Shown here one piece after another: positions 44,040 through 52,949 of a stretch of DNA of 64,000 nt (within the stretch, counting starts at the first letter, position 1; every line of letters begins with the position of its first letter). The notes under the pieces are model-generated. The model had not been told where the DNA came from. It was given only the letters and a program-made list of their open reading frames with translations, and searched no databases. The stretch covers positions 1-64,000 of the forward strand of contig DKYZ01000084.1 in the NCBI GenBank assembly GCA_002493515.1. The letters run 5' to 3'. This DNA comes from Porphyromonadaceae bacterium UBA7087. Its GTDB lineage: Bacteria > Bacteroidota > Bacteroidia > Bacteroidales > Muribaculaceae. Made by a program: the position numbers and the translations under genes.

Positions 44040-44663
44040 ATGATAGAGACAATTGCCAAATATTTTCCACACCTTTCCCCCGCCCAACGCGATGCTTTCG
44101 AGGCGTTGATGACTCAATATCCCTTATGGAACGAGAAAATCAACGTCATATCCCGAAAGGACATTGATAATCTCGAGATAAACCATATCCTGCATTCCTT
44201 AGCCATTGCAAAGTTCATCCAGTTCTCCCCCGGCTCTGAGATTCTTGACTTCGGCACTGGCGGTGGTCTTCCCGGACTGCCTCTGGCGGTGATGTTTCCG
44301 GAAGTCCGGTTTCATCTTATCGACCGCATAGGCAAGAAAATACGTGTGGCAAAGGAAATCGCAGCCTCGGCCGGAATCGGGAATGTCACTTTCCAACACG
44401 GCGACATAGGGGAATGCCACGATAAATTCGATTTTGTCGTCAGTCGCGCGGTAATGCCCCAGCCTGATCTTGTAAGGCTCTCGCGTAAAAATATTTCACG
44501 CTCCATGAGAAATGCCGTCCCTAACGGCGTTATAGCACTGAAGGGCGGTGAGCTCGGCAATGAGCTGAATGCTCTGAAGGTTGATTCGGAGGTCGTCGAT
44601 ATATCGAATTATTTCTCAGAGCCGTTCTTCGACACCAAGAAAATCGTCTATACATCAATCTGA
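44040..44663 (+). CDS. rsmG: 16S rRNA (guanine527-N7)-methyltransferase
   Basis: SAM-dependent methyltransferase making m7G527 in 16S rRNA. 207 residues; N-terminal LSPAQRDAFEALMTQYPLWNEKINVISRKD and the SAM motif ILDFGTGGGLPGLPLAVMFPE, then LIDRIGKKIRVAKEIA and VVSRAVMPQPDLV. Followed one base later by the MBL-fold gene. Confidence 0.95.
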   Translation: MIETIAKYFPHLSPAQRDAFEALMTQYPLWNEKINVISRKDIDNLEINHILHSLAIAKFIQFSPGSEILDFGTGGGLPGLPLAVMFPEVRFHLIDRIGKKIRVAKEIAASAGIGNVTFQHGDIGECHDKFDFVVSRAVMPQPDLVRLSRKNISRSMRNAVPNGVIALKGGELGNELNALKVDSEVVDISNYFSEPFFDTKKIVYTSI

Positions 44664-44664
44664 T

Positions 44665-45306
44665 ATGAAAGTTGCAAGATTTGAATTCAGCCTCTTCGGC
44701 ATAAATACCTACGTGGTTTATGATCCCGTATCTAAAGAATGCGCCATTGTCGACCCCGGGATGTCGTCACAGCAGGAGCGTGATGCGATTGTCCGCTTCA
44801 TAGAGCGTAATGACTTGAAAGTCACCCATCTCATAAATACCCATCTGCATGTGGACCATGCGGCGGGCGACCATTTCATAATATCCAGATATGGAGTGAA
44901 GCCGGAGGCCCACAGGGAAGACGGCATTCTTGGAGAGCGCATGCGGCAGCAGGCCATAATGTTCGGCCTCGACGACTGCTTCGACGGAGTGGAGATTTCC
45001 CACTATCTCGATGAGGGTGATGAAATCAAGATCGGAGAAGGGACACTGAAAGTGATTCATGTCCCTGGTCATTCTCCCGGCAGCATAGTCCTGTATGACC
45101 AGAAAGACGGATTCATGATTGCCGGCGACGTGCTCTTCCAGGGCAGCATCGGACGCACAGACCTCCCTGGCGGCAGCCACAAAGACCTGGTGGAGGGAAT
45201 CAAGAATAAACTGATGCCTCTTCCCGACAGCACTGTCGTCCTTCCCGGACATGGCCCTGAGACAACCATAGGAGAGGAGAAAAGGAGCAATCCTTTCCTC
45301 AGATAA
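44665..45306 (+). CDS. MBL-fold metallo-hydrolase (glyoxalase II-like)
   Basis: 213 residues from ATG 44665 (MKVARFEFSLFGINTYVVYD); an in-frame ATG at 44581 would run inside rsmG. Zinc motif THLHVDHAAGD, further ligands in HVPGHSPGSIVLYDQ, GDVLFQGSIGRTDLPGG and LPGHGPETT. Thiolester hydrolase-like; substrate not known. Same operon as rsmG (1 base). Confidence 0.9.
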   Translation: MKVARFEFSLFGINTYVVYDPVSKECAIVDPGMSSQQERDAIVRFIERNDLKVTHLINTHLHVDHAAGDHFIISRYGVKPEAHREDGILGERMRQQAIMFGLDDCFDGVEISHYLDEGDEIKIGEGTLKVIHVPGHSPGSIVLYDQKDGFMIAGDVLFQGSIGRTDLPGGSHKDLVEGIKNKLMPLPDSTVVLPGHGPETTIGEEKRSNPFLR

Positions 45307-45367
45307 AGACCAGACAGCAGATAAGCAGATAAAGGCCAGACAGTCCGCTTTTATATGACACGCCAAT

Positions 45368-45405
45368 AATGAAATCCCGCATGAGGCCTCACGCGGGATT
45401 TCATT
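45368..45405. terminator. bidirectional hairpin terminator
   Basis: 13-base arms AATGAAATCCCGC / GCGGGATTTCATT around an inner TGAGG/CCTCA stem, one A-C mismatch. Shared by the MBL-fold gene (+) and lpd (-). Confidence 0.85.
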
Positions 45406-45429
45406 GTTGTCATGTCTGATTGCAGATGG

Positions 45430-46791
45430 TCATTTCACATTGTGGCATGCCGACATGATGACCTCGCTCACTGTGGGATGTCCGAAGATTATCTCATCCA
45501 TCTCCTCAAGTTTTATATTGCGGGCCATCAGCGACGAGCACTGCTGCGCCAGGTCTGCTGCCTCCACTCCCATGATATGGGCACCGAGAAGCAGTCCGTC
45601 TTCCTTGCGGAAGATGAGTTTGCAGAGACCGTCGGGTTCACCGAGTGCGAGAGCCTTTCCGTTGGCGCGGAAGAAGCTCTGGCCGACGCGGATTTCTATC
45701 CCTTTGGCCTTGCACTGCTCTTCCGTCAGTCCGGTCATACCGCACTCAGGCACAGTGAAGACCGCAGAAGGAACGATATCCATTCTTATGCCGTCTGATT
45801 TGCCATCTATGGCATTGAGGGCACGAAGTCCCTGGAATGACGCGACATGAGCCAGCATCATCCTGGCGTTGACATCGCCAATGGCATAGATGCCGTCTAC
45901 GTTGGTCTTCATGTTGTCGTCCACAGCGATTCCACGAGGCGTGTATTCCACGCCGGCAGCCTCAAGATTGAGACCCTCCATATAAGGCGCACGTCCTACC
46001 GCCATAAGGAGATCGGTGGAGACAACACTCTCCTCCTTGCCCTTGACCTCGTAGGTCACCTTTATCTCGTAGTCATCCGTCTGCTCTATGGTCTTGGCGG
46101 CGGCTCCCGTAATGATCTTGATGCCACGTTTCGTCAGGGCCTGTTTCAGTCTCTTGGCTATGTCGGAGTCGAACGGAGGCAGAATCTGCTTCATGAACTC
46201 TATCACTGTCACCTCCGAGCCGAGGCTGGCGAAGATGCTGGCGAACTCCATTCCTATGACGCCACCTCCGATGATAGTGAGACGCGCCGGGACATACTCT
46301 ATCGAGAGCATGGCTGTAGAATCCATCACACACGCCAGGTCATGTCCGGGTATCGGAAGGGATTTCGACACACTGCCCGTGGCTATGATTATGTTGTCGG
46401 CTGTATAGTCCTCGCCTCCTGCCGTCACTGTATGCGCGTCGCGGAAGCTTGCCTTAGCATTGACAACGTTGACTTTCGCACTCTTCAGCAGGCTCTCGAC
46501 GCCTGTGCGGAGCTGGCTGACAACGTTATTCTTCCTCTCCTGTATCTTGTTGAAATCAACAGAGAAAGTGAACTCGTCGATTCCGAACTCCTCGCCGTTC
46601 TTGAACTCGGAGATTACAGCCGCGTTGCGGCAAAGACATTTCGTCGGGATGCACCCCTCGTTGAGACAGGTTCCTCCCAGCGCGTTGCCGTTGAACAGAG
46701 TGACGCTCTTGCCACGTTTTGAGGCAGCCAGGGCAGTCTCATAACCGCCCGGGCCTGCCCCGATTATTATAAGGTCGCTTTTCTGAGCCAT
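45430..46791 (-). CDS. lpd: dihydrolipoyl dehydrogenase (L protein)
   Basis: FAD/NAD+ enzyme reoxidising dihydrolipoyl-H protein in glycine cleavage. 453 residues; FAD site LIIIGAGPGGYETALAA at 7-23, redox disulfide Cys42/Cys47 in GGTCLNEGCIPTKCL, NAD site TIIGGGVIGMEFASIFASLG, second FAD contact GIYAIGDVNARMMLAHVA, C-terminal His in FGHPTVSEVI. Last gene of the gcv operon, 2 bases after gcvPB. Confidence 0.95.
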   Translation of the reverse strand: MAQKSDLIIIGAGPGGYETALAASKRGKSVTLFNGNALGGTCLNEGCIPTKCLCRNAAVISEFKNGEEFGIDEFTFSVDFNKIQERKNNVVSQLRTGVESLLKSAKVNVVNAKASFRDAHTVTAGGEDYTADNIIIATGSVSKSLPIPGHDLACVMDSTAMLSIEYVPARLTIIGGGVIGMEFASIFASLGSEVTVIEFMKQILPPFDSDIAKRLKQALTKRGIKIITGAAAKTIEQTDDYEIKVTYEVKGKEESVVSTDLLMAVGRAPYMEGLNLEAAGVEYTPRGIAVDDNMKTNVDGIYAIGDVNARMMLAHVASFQGLRALNAIDGKSDGIRMDIVPSAVFTVPECGMTGLTEEQCKAKGIEIRVGQSFFRANGKALALGEPDGLCKLIFRKEDGLLLGAHIMGVEAADLAQQCSSLMARNIKLEEMDEIIFGHPTVSEVIMSACHNVK

Positions 46792-46793
46792 TG

Positions 46794-48266
46794 TTATCCT
46801 TCTACACTCTCCTTAAGCGCACGATATGTAAGGATAGGATTCTTGGCCGCACCCGTCTCGTCAAGCTTGCGGACGATAGTCGTCAGCGGAGCGTTCTTGA
46901 CTTCCTCGGGTATCTCCCTTGCCTCCTTGGCGATCTTGTGGAGCACCTCGATAAACTCATCGAGTGTCTCCTTGCTCTCGGTCTCAGTCGGCTCGATCAT
47001 CATCGACTCGTGGAAGAGCAGCGGGAAATAGATTGTGGGTGCATGGAAACCGTAATCCAGCAGACGCTTGGCGACGTTGAGGGTCGTAACGCCAGTCGAC
47101 TTGTCTTTCAGTCCGTCGAATACAAACTCATGCTTGCATACTCCGTCGATAGGAAGCAGATAGTCGTCTTTGAGCGACTCCTTGATGTAGTTGGCGTTGA
47201 GTGTGGCCATCGGGCCGACGTTGCGGATATTCTCCTTACCCAGGGAGAGGATATATGCATAAGCCCTCATCATCACGCCGAAGTTGCCCAGGAATGTCGA
47301 TATGCTGCCGAGGCTGTCCTTGCCGAAGTCAACATAGAACTCCCCTTTCTCGTTTTTCCTGACGTGGGGATTGGGAAGGAAACCGCGCAGATGCTCAGCC
47401 ACACCTACGGGACCCGAGCCCGGGCCACCACCACCGTGAGGTGTCGAGAAAGTCTTGTGCAGGTTTATATGCATGATGTCGAATCCCATGTCGCCGGGAC
47501 GCACCTTGCCAAGAAGCGGGTTGAGGTTTGCTCCGTCGTAATAGAGAAGGCCTCCGGCCTCATGAACGAGCTTCGCGATCTCGAGAATCTCCGTCTCAAA
47601 CATGCCGACAGTGTTGGGGTTGGTCATCATGATGCCCGCGACGGTGTCGTCGAGAAGGGGCTTGAGATCCTCCACGTCGATTGATCCGTTGGGCTTCGAT
47701 TTCACCTCGACAACCTCCAGACCGGCTACCATCGCAGATGCCGGGTTGGTGCCGTGAGCCGTATTGGGCACAATCACCTTGGTCCTCTTGTTGTCACCCC
47801 GGCTCATATGATACGAACGCATCACCATCAGGCCCGTAAGCTCGCCATGCGCGCCGGCGTAGGGATTGAGCGTGAACTCAGCGAGGCCGGATATATTGGC
47901 AAGGGCCTGCTGAAGATTATAATAAAGCTCAAGAGCGCCCTGCACTGTCGATGCATCCTGAAGGGGATGAAGAGCGGCAAACTGAGGCATGGCCGACACC
48001 TCTTCGTTGATCTTAGGATTATACTTCATGGTGCAGCTGCCAAGGGGATAATAGCCCGTGTCCACACCGAAGTTCTTGTTCGACAGGTTTGTATAATGGC
48101 GCACTACATCAAGCTCGGTGACCTCCGGCAGCTCCGGAGCCTTCTCCCTGAGCAGAGTGGCGGGGATTTCCTTCATTCCGTCGGTGGCGAAATTGTCTTT
48201 CGGCAGGTCGTAGCCCTTGCGCCCCGGCTTTGAAAGTTCGAATATCAGTTTATCGTATGTCTTCAT
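46794..48266 (-). CDS. gcvPB: glycine dehydrogenase (decarboxylating) subunit 2
   Basis: Catalytic half of P protein. 490 residues with PLP Lys271 in HINLHKTFSTPHGGGGPG. Also YYPLGSCTMKYNPK, PYAGAHGELTG and TNPNTVGMFE. Decarboxylates glycine and passes the aminomethyl group to H protein. P protein is here split into two genes, as in Firmicutes, archaea and Thermotoga, rather than one of about 950 residues. One base after gcvPA. Confidence 0.95.
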   Translation of the reverse strand: MKTYDKLIFELSKPGRKGYDLPKDNFATDGMKEIPATLLREKAPELPEVTELDVVRHYTNLSNKNFGVDTGYYPLGSCTMKYNPKINEEVSAMPQFAALHPLQDASTVQGALELYYNLQQALANISGLAEFTLNPYAGAHGELTGLMVMRSYHMSRGDNKRTKVIVPNTAHGTNPASAMVAGLEVVEVKSKPNGSIDVEDLKPLLDDTVAGIMMTNPNTVGMFETEILEIAKLVHEAGGLLYYDGANLNPLLGKVRPGDMGFDIMHINLHKTFSTPHGGGGPGSGPVGVAEHLRGFLPNPHVRKNEKGEFYVDFGKDSLGSISTFLGNFGVMMRAYAYILSLGKENIRNVGPMATLNANYIKESLKDDYLLPIDGVCKHEFVFDGLKDKSTGVTTLNVAKRLLDYGFHAPTIYFPLLFHESMMIEPTETESKETLDEFIEVLHKIAKEAREIPEEVKNAPLTTIVRKLDETGAAKNPILTYRALKESVEG

Positions 48267-48267
48267 C

Positions 48268-49590
48268 TTAGTCTTCCAGCATTAATGTTACCAGTTTGTC
48301 GATCTCCTCCTTGGTGCGTTTCTCCGTCACGGCGAATTCCACCAGGCCGTCGCCGAGAAGAAGGCCGCCCATGATGCCGTTGTCGAGAAGTCTGCGGTTC
48401 ACCTTCTCCATATCGAGGCTTGTCTTGACAGTGAACTCCTTCAGGAACGGCTTGTCGAACGCGGGCTCGAACTTGCCGCTCTCAATCAGCTTGCCATACA
48501 GGTAATGGGCTCCGTCGCACGACATCTCGTTGACCTTGCGCAGACCCTCCGGCCCCATCAGCGAGAGATATATTGTGGCATAGAGCGCCATAAGCGACTG
48601 GTTGGAGCAAATGTTGCTCGTGGCCTTCTCGCGGCGGATATGCTGCTCACGTGCCTGGAGTGTCAGCACGAAGCCGCGCTTGCCGTCGGCGTCTTTTGTG
48701 GCGCCAACCACACGGCCCGGCATCTTACGCAGCATGCTCTTGCTGCATGAGATATAGCCCAGATACGGGCCTCCGAACTCCAGTGGCATTCCCAGGCTCT
48801 GACCGTCGCCGCAGGCTATGTCGGCGCCCCACTCCGCGGGAGTGCGGAGCACAGCGAGGGTCGACGGATCGGCGTTGATAGCCATGAATGCCTTGGCACC
48901 GTGGATCACATCTGCAAAACCGGTGTAATCCTCTATGATACCATATTTATTAGGTGTCGGAAGTATTACGCCGGCTACATCGCCTGCCTCAAGTTCCTTC
49001 CTGATGCCATCAAGATCGCTGACGCCGTCTTTCTCTGCCACCACTGTCAGGGAGACGCCGTGGAATTTGGCATACGTCTTCACTACGTTGATGACACGCT
49101 CCGGCAATGTGGCCGAGAGAAGGACGCGGTTGCGCTTCCTGGCAGATGCCACCATCATGAACATAACCTCGGCTGTGGCTGTTGCGCCGTCATACATGGA
49201 GGCGTTGGTGGCCTCCATGCCCGTCAGCTCGCTGATCATGCTCTGATACTCGAAGATATACTGGAGTGTACCCTGGGAAATCTCAGGCTGATAAGGGGTA
49301 TAGGCCGTATAGAACTCGCTTCTCTGAAGCAGGTGTGCCACTGTGGAAGGCGAATAATGGTCATAAGCTCCACCTCCGGCAAATACTGTAAGGCGCTTGT
49401 TCTTTGCGCCAAGCTCCTCGAAGTGTTTGCGCAGCTCTACCTCCGACATGGCTGAGGGAAGCGCGTACTCCTCCTTGAATATAACCTCCTGCGGCACGTC
49501 GCCGTAGAGGTCGTCGATAGAAGACACCCCGATCACGTCAAGCATCTTGCGGATATCCTCGTCTGTATGCGGAATAAATCTATTGCTCAT
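48268..49590 (-). CDS. gcvPA: glycine dehydrogenase (decarboxylating) subunit 1
   Basis: Structural/substrate-contact half of split P protein, 440 residues; opens FIPHTDEDIRKMLDVIGVSSIDDLY, then TAYTPYQPEISQGTLQYIFEYQ, DGATATAEVMFM and the C-terminal PFLKEFTVKTS. Works as (PA-PB)2 with gcvPB, one base downstream. A terminator-like hairpin precedes it (49609..49651). Confidence 0.95.
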   Translation of the reverse strand: MSNRFIPHTDEDIRKMLDVIGVSSIDDLYGDVPQEVIFKEEYALPSAMSEVELRKHFEELGAKNKRLTVFAGGGAYDHYSPSTVAHLLQRSEFYTAYTPYQPEISQGTLQYIFEYQSMISELTGMEATNASMYDGATATAEVMFMMVASARKRNRVLLSATLPERVINVVKTYAKFHGVSLTVVAEKDGVSDLDGIRKELEAGDVAGVILPTPNKYGIIEDYTGFADVIHGAKAFMAINADPSTLAVLRTPAEWGADIACGDGQSLGMPLEFGGPYLGYISCSKSMLRKMPGRVVGATKDADGKRGFVLTLQAREQHIRREKATSNICSNQSLMALYATIYLSLMGPEGLRKVNEMSCDGAHYLYGKLIESGKFEPAFDKPFLKEFTVKTSLDMEKVNRRLLDNGIMGGLLLGDGLVEFAVTEKRTKEEIDKLVTLMLED

Positions 49591-49608
49591 TTTTTATTTC
49601 TGGTTTTG

Positions 49609-49651
49609 AAAAAACGTCCCGACACGCATCTCTGAGATACGCCCCGGGACG
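49609..49651 (-). terminator. terminator-like hairpin inside the gcv operon
   Basis: In the minus-strand direction, after gcvH: CGTCCCG / CGGGACG outer stem, an inner CGTATCT / AGATGCG stem, then six U. It could attenuate or separate gcvTH from gcvPA-PB-lpd. Confidence 0.65.
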
Positions 49652-49721
49652 CCATTGTTATGTTGTCTCTTCCCCGGACTCATTGAATCTTCCTGCCGGA
49701 AGTCCGCCGGGAAACGGATGC

Positions 49722-50102
49722 TTACTCCTCGCAGAGCTTTTCGTATGCAGCTGCCTCAAGAAGGCTGTCGAGCTCGGAAGCGTCGCTGAGCTTAACCTTC
49801 ATGATCCAGGCTGAGAACGCGTCCTTGTTCACCAGACCCGGCTCATCCTCGAGGGCCTCGTTAACCTCGACCACCTCACCGCTAACCGGGGAGATGAGGT
49901 CGCTGGCGGCCTTAACCGACTCAACAGCGCCGAACTCCTCGCCCTGGCTAACCTCGTCGCCTACCTCGGGCATGTCGACATACACGATGTCGCCCAGCGC
50001 GTGCTGCGCATAGTCTGTGATTCCTACTGTGGCGATATCGCCCTCTACCTTTACCCACTCATGGGAGTCTGCGTAACGCAGTCCTTCTATTACTTTGCTC
50101 AT
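49722..50102 (-). CDS. gcvH: glycine cleavage system H protein
   Basis: Lipoylated carrier, 126 residues. Lipoyl lysine is Lys64 in FGAVESVKAASDLISPVSGE; HEWVKVEGDIATVGITDYAQ is the usual opening. Shuttles the aminomethyl group between P, T and L proteins. 70 bases after gcvT, 131 before gcvPA. Confidence 0.96.
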   Translation of the reverse strand: MSKVIEGLRYADSHEWVKVEGDIATVGITDYAQHALGDIVYVDMPEVGDEVSQGEEFGAVESVKAASDLISPVSGEVVEVNEALEDEPGLVNKDAFSAWIMKVKLSDASELDSLLEAAAYEKLCEE

Positions 50103-50172
50103 TTTCTATTTTTGATTTTTTGTTTTTTCTCTTGTCATATCCGATGCCGCCAGCGGCCCCGGATTCTTTTTC

Positions 50173-51267
50173 TCACTTCTTGTAGTTCTTGTCGTAGAAA
50201 CGCTTTTTCACAACCTTGGCAGGGAAAGTCTTCTTGCGGATGCGCACCTCAACCTCTGTACCGAGTTTGTCATAGGGCTTGTTGACCATGGCCATGGCCA
50301 CACTCTTGCCTGTGGAAATCGAGCGGTAGCCGGTAGTGATCTCACCGATAACCTCACCGTTCACCTCCACGGGATATCCGTGGCGCGGAATGGCGTTTCC
50401 TTCGAGCTCCAGGCCGACGATTCTGCGCTTCACGCCTTCTGCCTTCTGCTTTGCGAGAGCCTCTTTGCCGATGAACTCAAGCTTGTCAAGCTTAACGAAC
50501 ATGCTGAGGCTCGCCTCGATCGGGCTGATTTCCTCGCTAAGCTCGTCGCCATAAAGGGGCAGACCCACCTCAAAGCGGAGGGTATCGCGGCAACCGAGTC
50601 CGCATGCCTGAACGCCAGCCTCCATCAGCTTGTCCCACACCTTAATTATATATTCATGGCTGCCGTAGATTTCAAAGCCGTCCTCGCCGGTATAACCCGT
50701 GCGGCTTACGATTACCTCCTCGCCGTCGATCTGGAATGTCTTGAAGTTATAGAAAGCGATGTCCTTCACCGGAATGCCAAGCACCTTCTCGACAGTTTCC
50801 TCAGCCTTGGGGCCCTGAACGGCTACCTCGCCGTATTTGTCGCTCTCGTTGGTCACTGTCACGTCGAATCCCTCGGCGTTCTTCATGATCCAGGCTACGT
50901 CTTTGTCGATGTTGGCCGCGTTGATCACGAGGAAATACTCCTCGTCGTTCACTTTATACACCAGCAGGTCGTCTACGGTGCCTCCGTTCTCCAGGCACAT
51001 CATTCCGTAGAATATCTGTCCGTCAGGCGCGCCGGTGACATCGTTCACGAAAATATGGCTTACATACTTATAAGCCTCAGGGCCTTTGACCCTGACTTCT
51101 CCCATGTGGCTGACGTCGAATACGCCTACCTCATGACGCACGGCATTGTGCTCCTCTGTTATGCCCACATACTGTATAGGCATGTCAAAGCCGCCGAAAG
51201 GCGACATCTGCGCTCCTTGCTTCACATGGCGGTCGTGAAGGCAGGTCTTGATCAGTTTCTCTTCCAT
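50173..51267 (-). CDS. gcvT: aminomethyltransferase (T protein)
   Basis: Tetrahydrofolate-dependent step of glycine cleavage giving 5,10-methylene-THF and ammonia. 364 residues; PIQYVGITEEHNAVRHEVGVFDVSHMGEV near 30, TGYTGEDGFEIYG near 190, GLGCRDTLRFEVGLPLYGDE near 220. First gene of the operon, with a complete promoter upstream. No glycine riboswitch is recognisable. Confidence 0.96.
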   Translation of the reverse strand: MEEKLIKTCLHDRHVKQGAQMSPFGGFDMPIQYVGITEEHNAVRHEVGVFDVSHMGEVRVKGPEAYKYVSHIFVNDVTGAPDGQIFYGMMCLENGGTVDDLLVYKVNDEEYFLVINAANIDKDVAWIMKNAEGFDVTVTNESDKYGEVAVQGPKAEETVEKVLGIPVKDIAFYNFKTFQIDGEEVIVSRTGYTGEDGFEIYGSHEYIIKVWDKLMEAGVQACGLGCRDTLRFEVGLPLYGDELSEEISPIEASLSMFVKLDKLEFIGKEALAKQKAEGVKRRIVGLELEGNAIPRHGYPVEVNGEVIGEITTGYRSISTGKSVAMAMVNKPYDKLGTEVEVRIRKKTFPAKVVKKRFYDKNYKK

Positions 51268-51358
51268 TTTATGACTTTTTTGGTCAGTTCTTGATCTCTC
51301 AATGCCTTGCTTCTGTGTGTTTCGGGCATTTCGATATAAGGTTACTCTTTTTACAGCC

Positions 51359-51390
51359 CAAAATTAATATAACCTGGAATATTTTCCAAA
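51359..51390 (-). promoter_or_regulatory. promoter of the gcv operon
   Basis: On the minus strand, -7 TAATTTTG (51359..51366) and -33 TTTG (51387..51390) spaced by 20 bases. Leader of about 87 bases contains a small hairpin (AATGCC / GGCATT) only. Confidence 0.75.
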
Positions 51391-51492
51391 TATTTTCGTA
51401 AAAAACGCTCCTTCTATCTCTCCATACCCCCCATTTTATTTTTATTTCACATCTTCAACCGTATTCTCCACTCCACTTTCGCGGATTTTTGT

Positions 51493-51500
51493 TAACTTTG
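51493..51500 (+). promoter_or_regulatory. -7 promoter box of the FtsX-type permease gene
   Basis: TAACTTTG; predicted start near 51505 and leader about 55 bases to ATG 51561. An in-frame TTG at 51489 lies inside the box and cannot be the start. Confidence 0.65.
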
Positions 51501-51560
51501 CCGTTCAATCCGTCCGGATTCCATCGTTTCCGGCACCCAATACCCATCCTCCCGTTTTTT

Positions 51561-52802
51561 ATGGACAATTACTCCCTGTTCATCGCCCGAAGAATGTCGC
51601 TCGCCTCGAATGGCGGCAAAAACTCCCCCGCCATAAAGGTGGCGGTGGCCGCCGTAGCCCTTTCCGTGGCAGTGATGCTCGCCGCAGTCGCCATTGTCCT
51701 TGGGTTCAAAAAAGAAATCCATGACAAGGCTGTAGGTTTCAACTCCCATATCACTCTTTACGCAGCAAGCCAGGGCGAGGAGGGCAACACACTGACCCTG
51801 ACGCCCACCCTGGCCAACATGATGTCTGACCTCCCTTTTGTCAAGGAGTTCAACATCCAGTCTGTGATTCCAGCGATTCTTAAAACGCCCACCGACTTCA
51901 AAGGGGTCTATCTCAAGGGGCTCGTCGGCGACCAGGGAAGGCTGTTCATGCAGAGCAACCTCATTGAAGGGTCAGTGCCGGATTACTCGAAGGAGGAGAA
52001 CAGACTGAAGGTTCTGATCTCTGAGAAGGCGGCGCGGGAGCTCGGTCTGAAAACCGGCGACAACATCGACACCTATTTCATATCCGACGACGTCAGGGTG
52101 CGCAGGCTCAAAGTAGCCGGCGTCTACAATTCCCATTTCGAGGCATACGACGACATTCTGGTCTTCGGCGACATAGCGACTGTACAGCAGCTCGGACTCC
52201 TGCAGCCGAATCAGGGAACCGCCTTACTTATTAATGTGGATGATTTCGACCAGGTGGAGCAGTACTCGGCAGAAATACAGAACAAGCTCACCCAGGCGCT
52301 TGCCGACGGCATACTGTACCGTCAGTACATCGTGGAAAATGTGCAGACCCAGAGCGCCGGTTTATTCCGCTGGCTGTCGCTCCTTGACATGAATGTGGCG
52401 GTTGTGCTCGCGCTGATGACAGTCGTGGCCTGCATAACCCTGATATCGGGTATGCTCATCATCATCCTTGACAAGAAGCGCTTCATCGGCCTCATGAAGG
52501 CTCTCGGCGCTCCGTCAGCGGCCATCAGAAGGATTTTCATTTATCTTGCAATCAAGATAGCGGCCATAGGCCTGGCGATAGGCAACATACTTATGCTCGC
52601 CTTGCTTTTTATCCAGAAACATACCCATTTCATACCGCTTGACCCTGACTCCTATTATATCGACTTCGTGCCTGTCGAGATCTCCTGGATTTCGGTAGCC
52701 GTGCTTAATTTAGGTGTCCTGATTGTGATTTACGTGGCTCTCGTGCTCCCGTCGCGCTCAGTGGCGAAAGTCTCGCCGGCTGAGACAATGCGCTATGAGT
52801 GA
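51561..52802 (+). CDS. FtsX-like ABC permease (LolC/E type)
   Basis: Inner-membrane permease subunit, probably for lipoprotein release. 413 residues from ATG 51561 (MDNYSLFIARRMSLASNGGKNS): TM1 about 25-50, large periplasmic domain, then three TMs after about 285 (NVAVVLALMTVVACITLISGML, IYLAIKIAAIGLAIGNILMLAL, WISVAVLNLGVLIVIYVALVL), ending VAKVSPAETMRYE. No ATPase partner is adjacent. Confidence 0.88.
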   Translation: MDNYSLFIARRMSLASNGGKNSPAIKVAVAAVALSVAVMLAAVAIVLGFKKEIHDKAVGFNSHITLYAASQGEEGNTLTLTPTLANMMSDLPFVKEFNIQSVIPAILKTPTDFKGVYLKGLVGDQGRLFMQSNLIEGSVPDYSKEENRLKVLISEKAARELGLKTGDNIDTYFISDDVRVRRLKVAGVYNSHFEAYDDILVFGDIATVQQLGLLQPNQGTALLINVDDFDQVEQYSAEIQNKLTQALADGILYRQYIVENVQTQSAGLFRWLSLLDMNVAVVLALMTVVACITLISGMLIIILDKKRFIGLMKALGAPSAAIRRIFIYLAIKIAAIGLAIGNILMLALLFIQKHTHFIPLDPDSYYIDFVPVEISWISVAVLNLGVLIVIYVALVLPSRSVAKVSPAETMRYE

Positions 52803-52845
52803 CATGTTTTCCCCTTGCCTTTAACTTTATTTTATTTAAATTATA

Positions 52846-52875
52846 CGTGCCGTATCCGAATATGGCACGCTTTTT
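52846..52875 (+). terminator. terminator between the permease and htpG
   Basis: Stem CGTGCCGTAT / ATATGGCACG (one G-T pair), loop CCGA, then CTTTTT. Ends the permease mRNA, or lies in the htpG leader if TAACTTTA near 52822 acts as a promoter. Confidence 0.7.
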
Positions 52876-52949
52876 GCCTTATCCATTACCGGTTGCCCAG
52901 CAAGGCAACAGCTATTATTCAGATAATCAAAACAAAACCCAAAGATAAA

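Noticed and set aside
51268..51358. Glycine riboswitch in front of gcvT
   Set aside because: The short leader (about 87 bases) has only a small hairpin and none of the conserved glycine-aptamer core that I can recognise.
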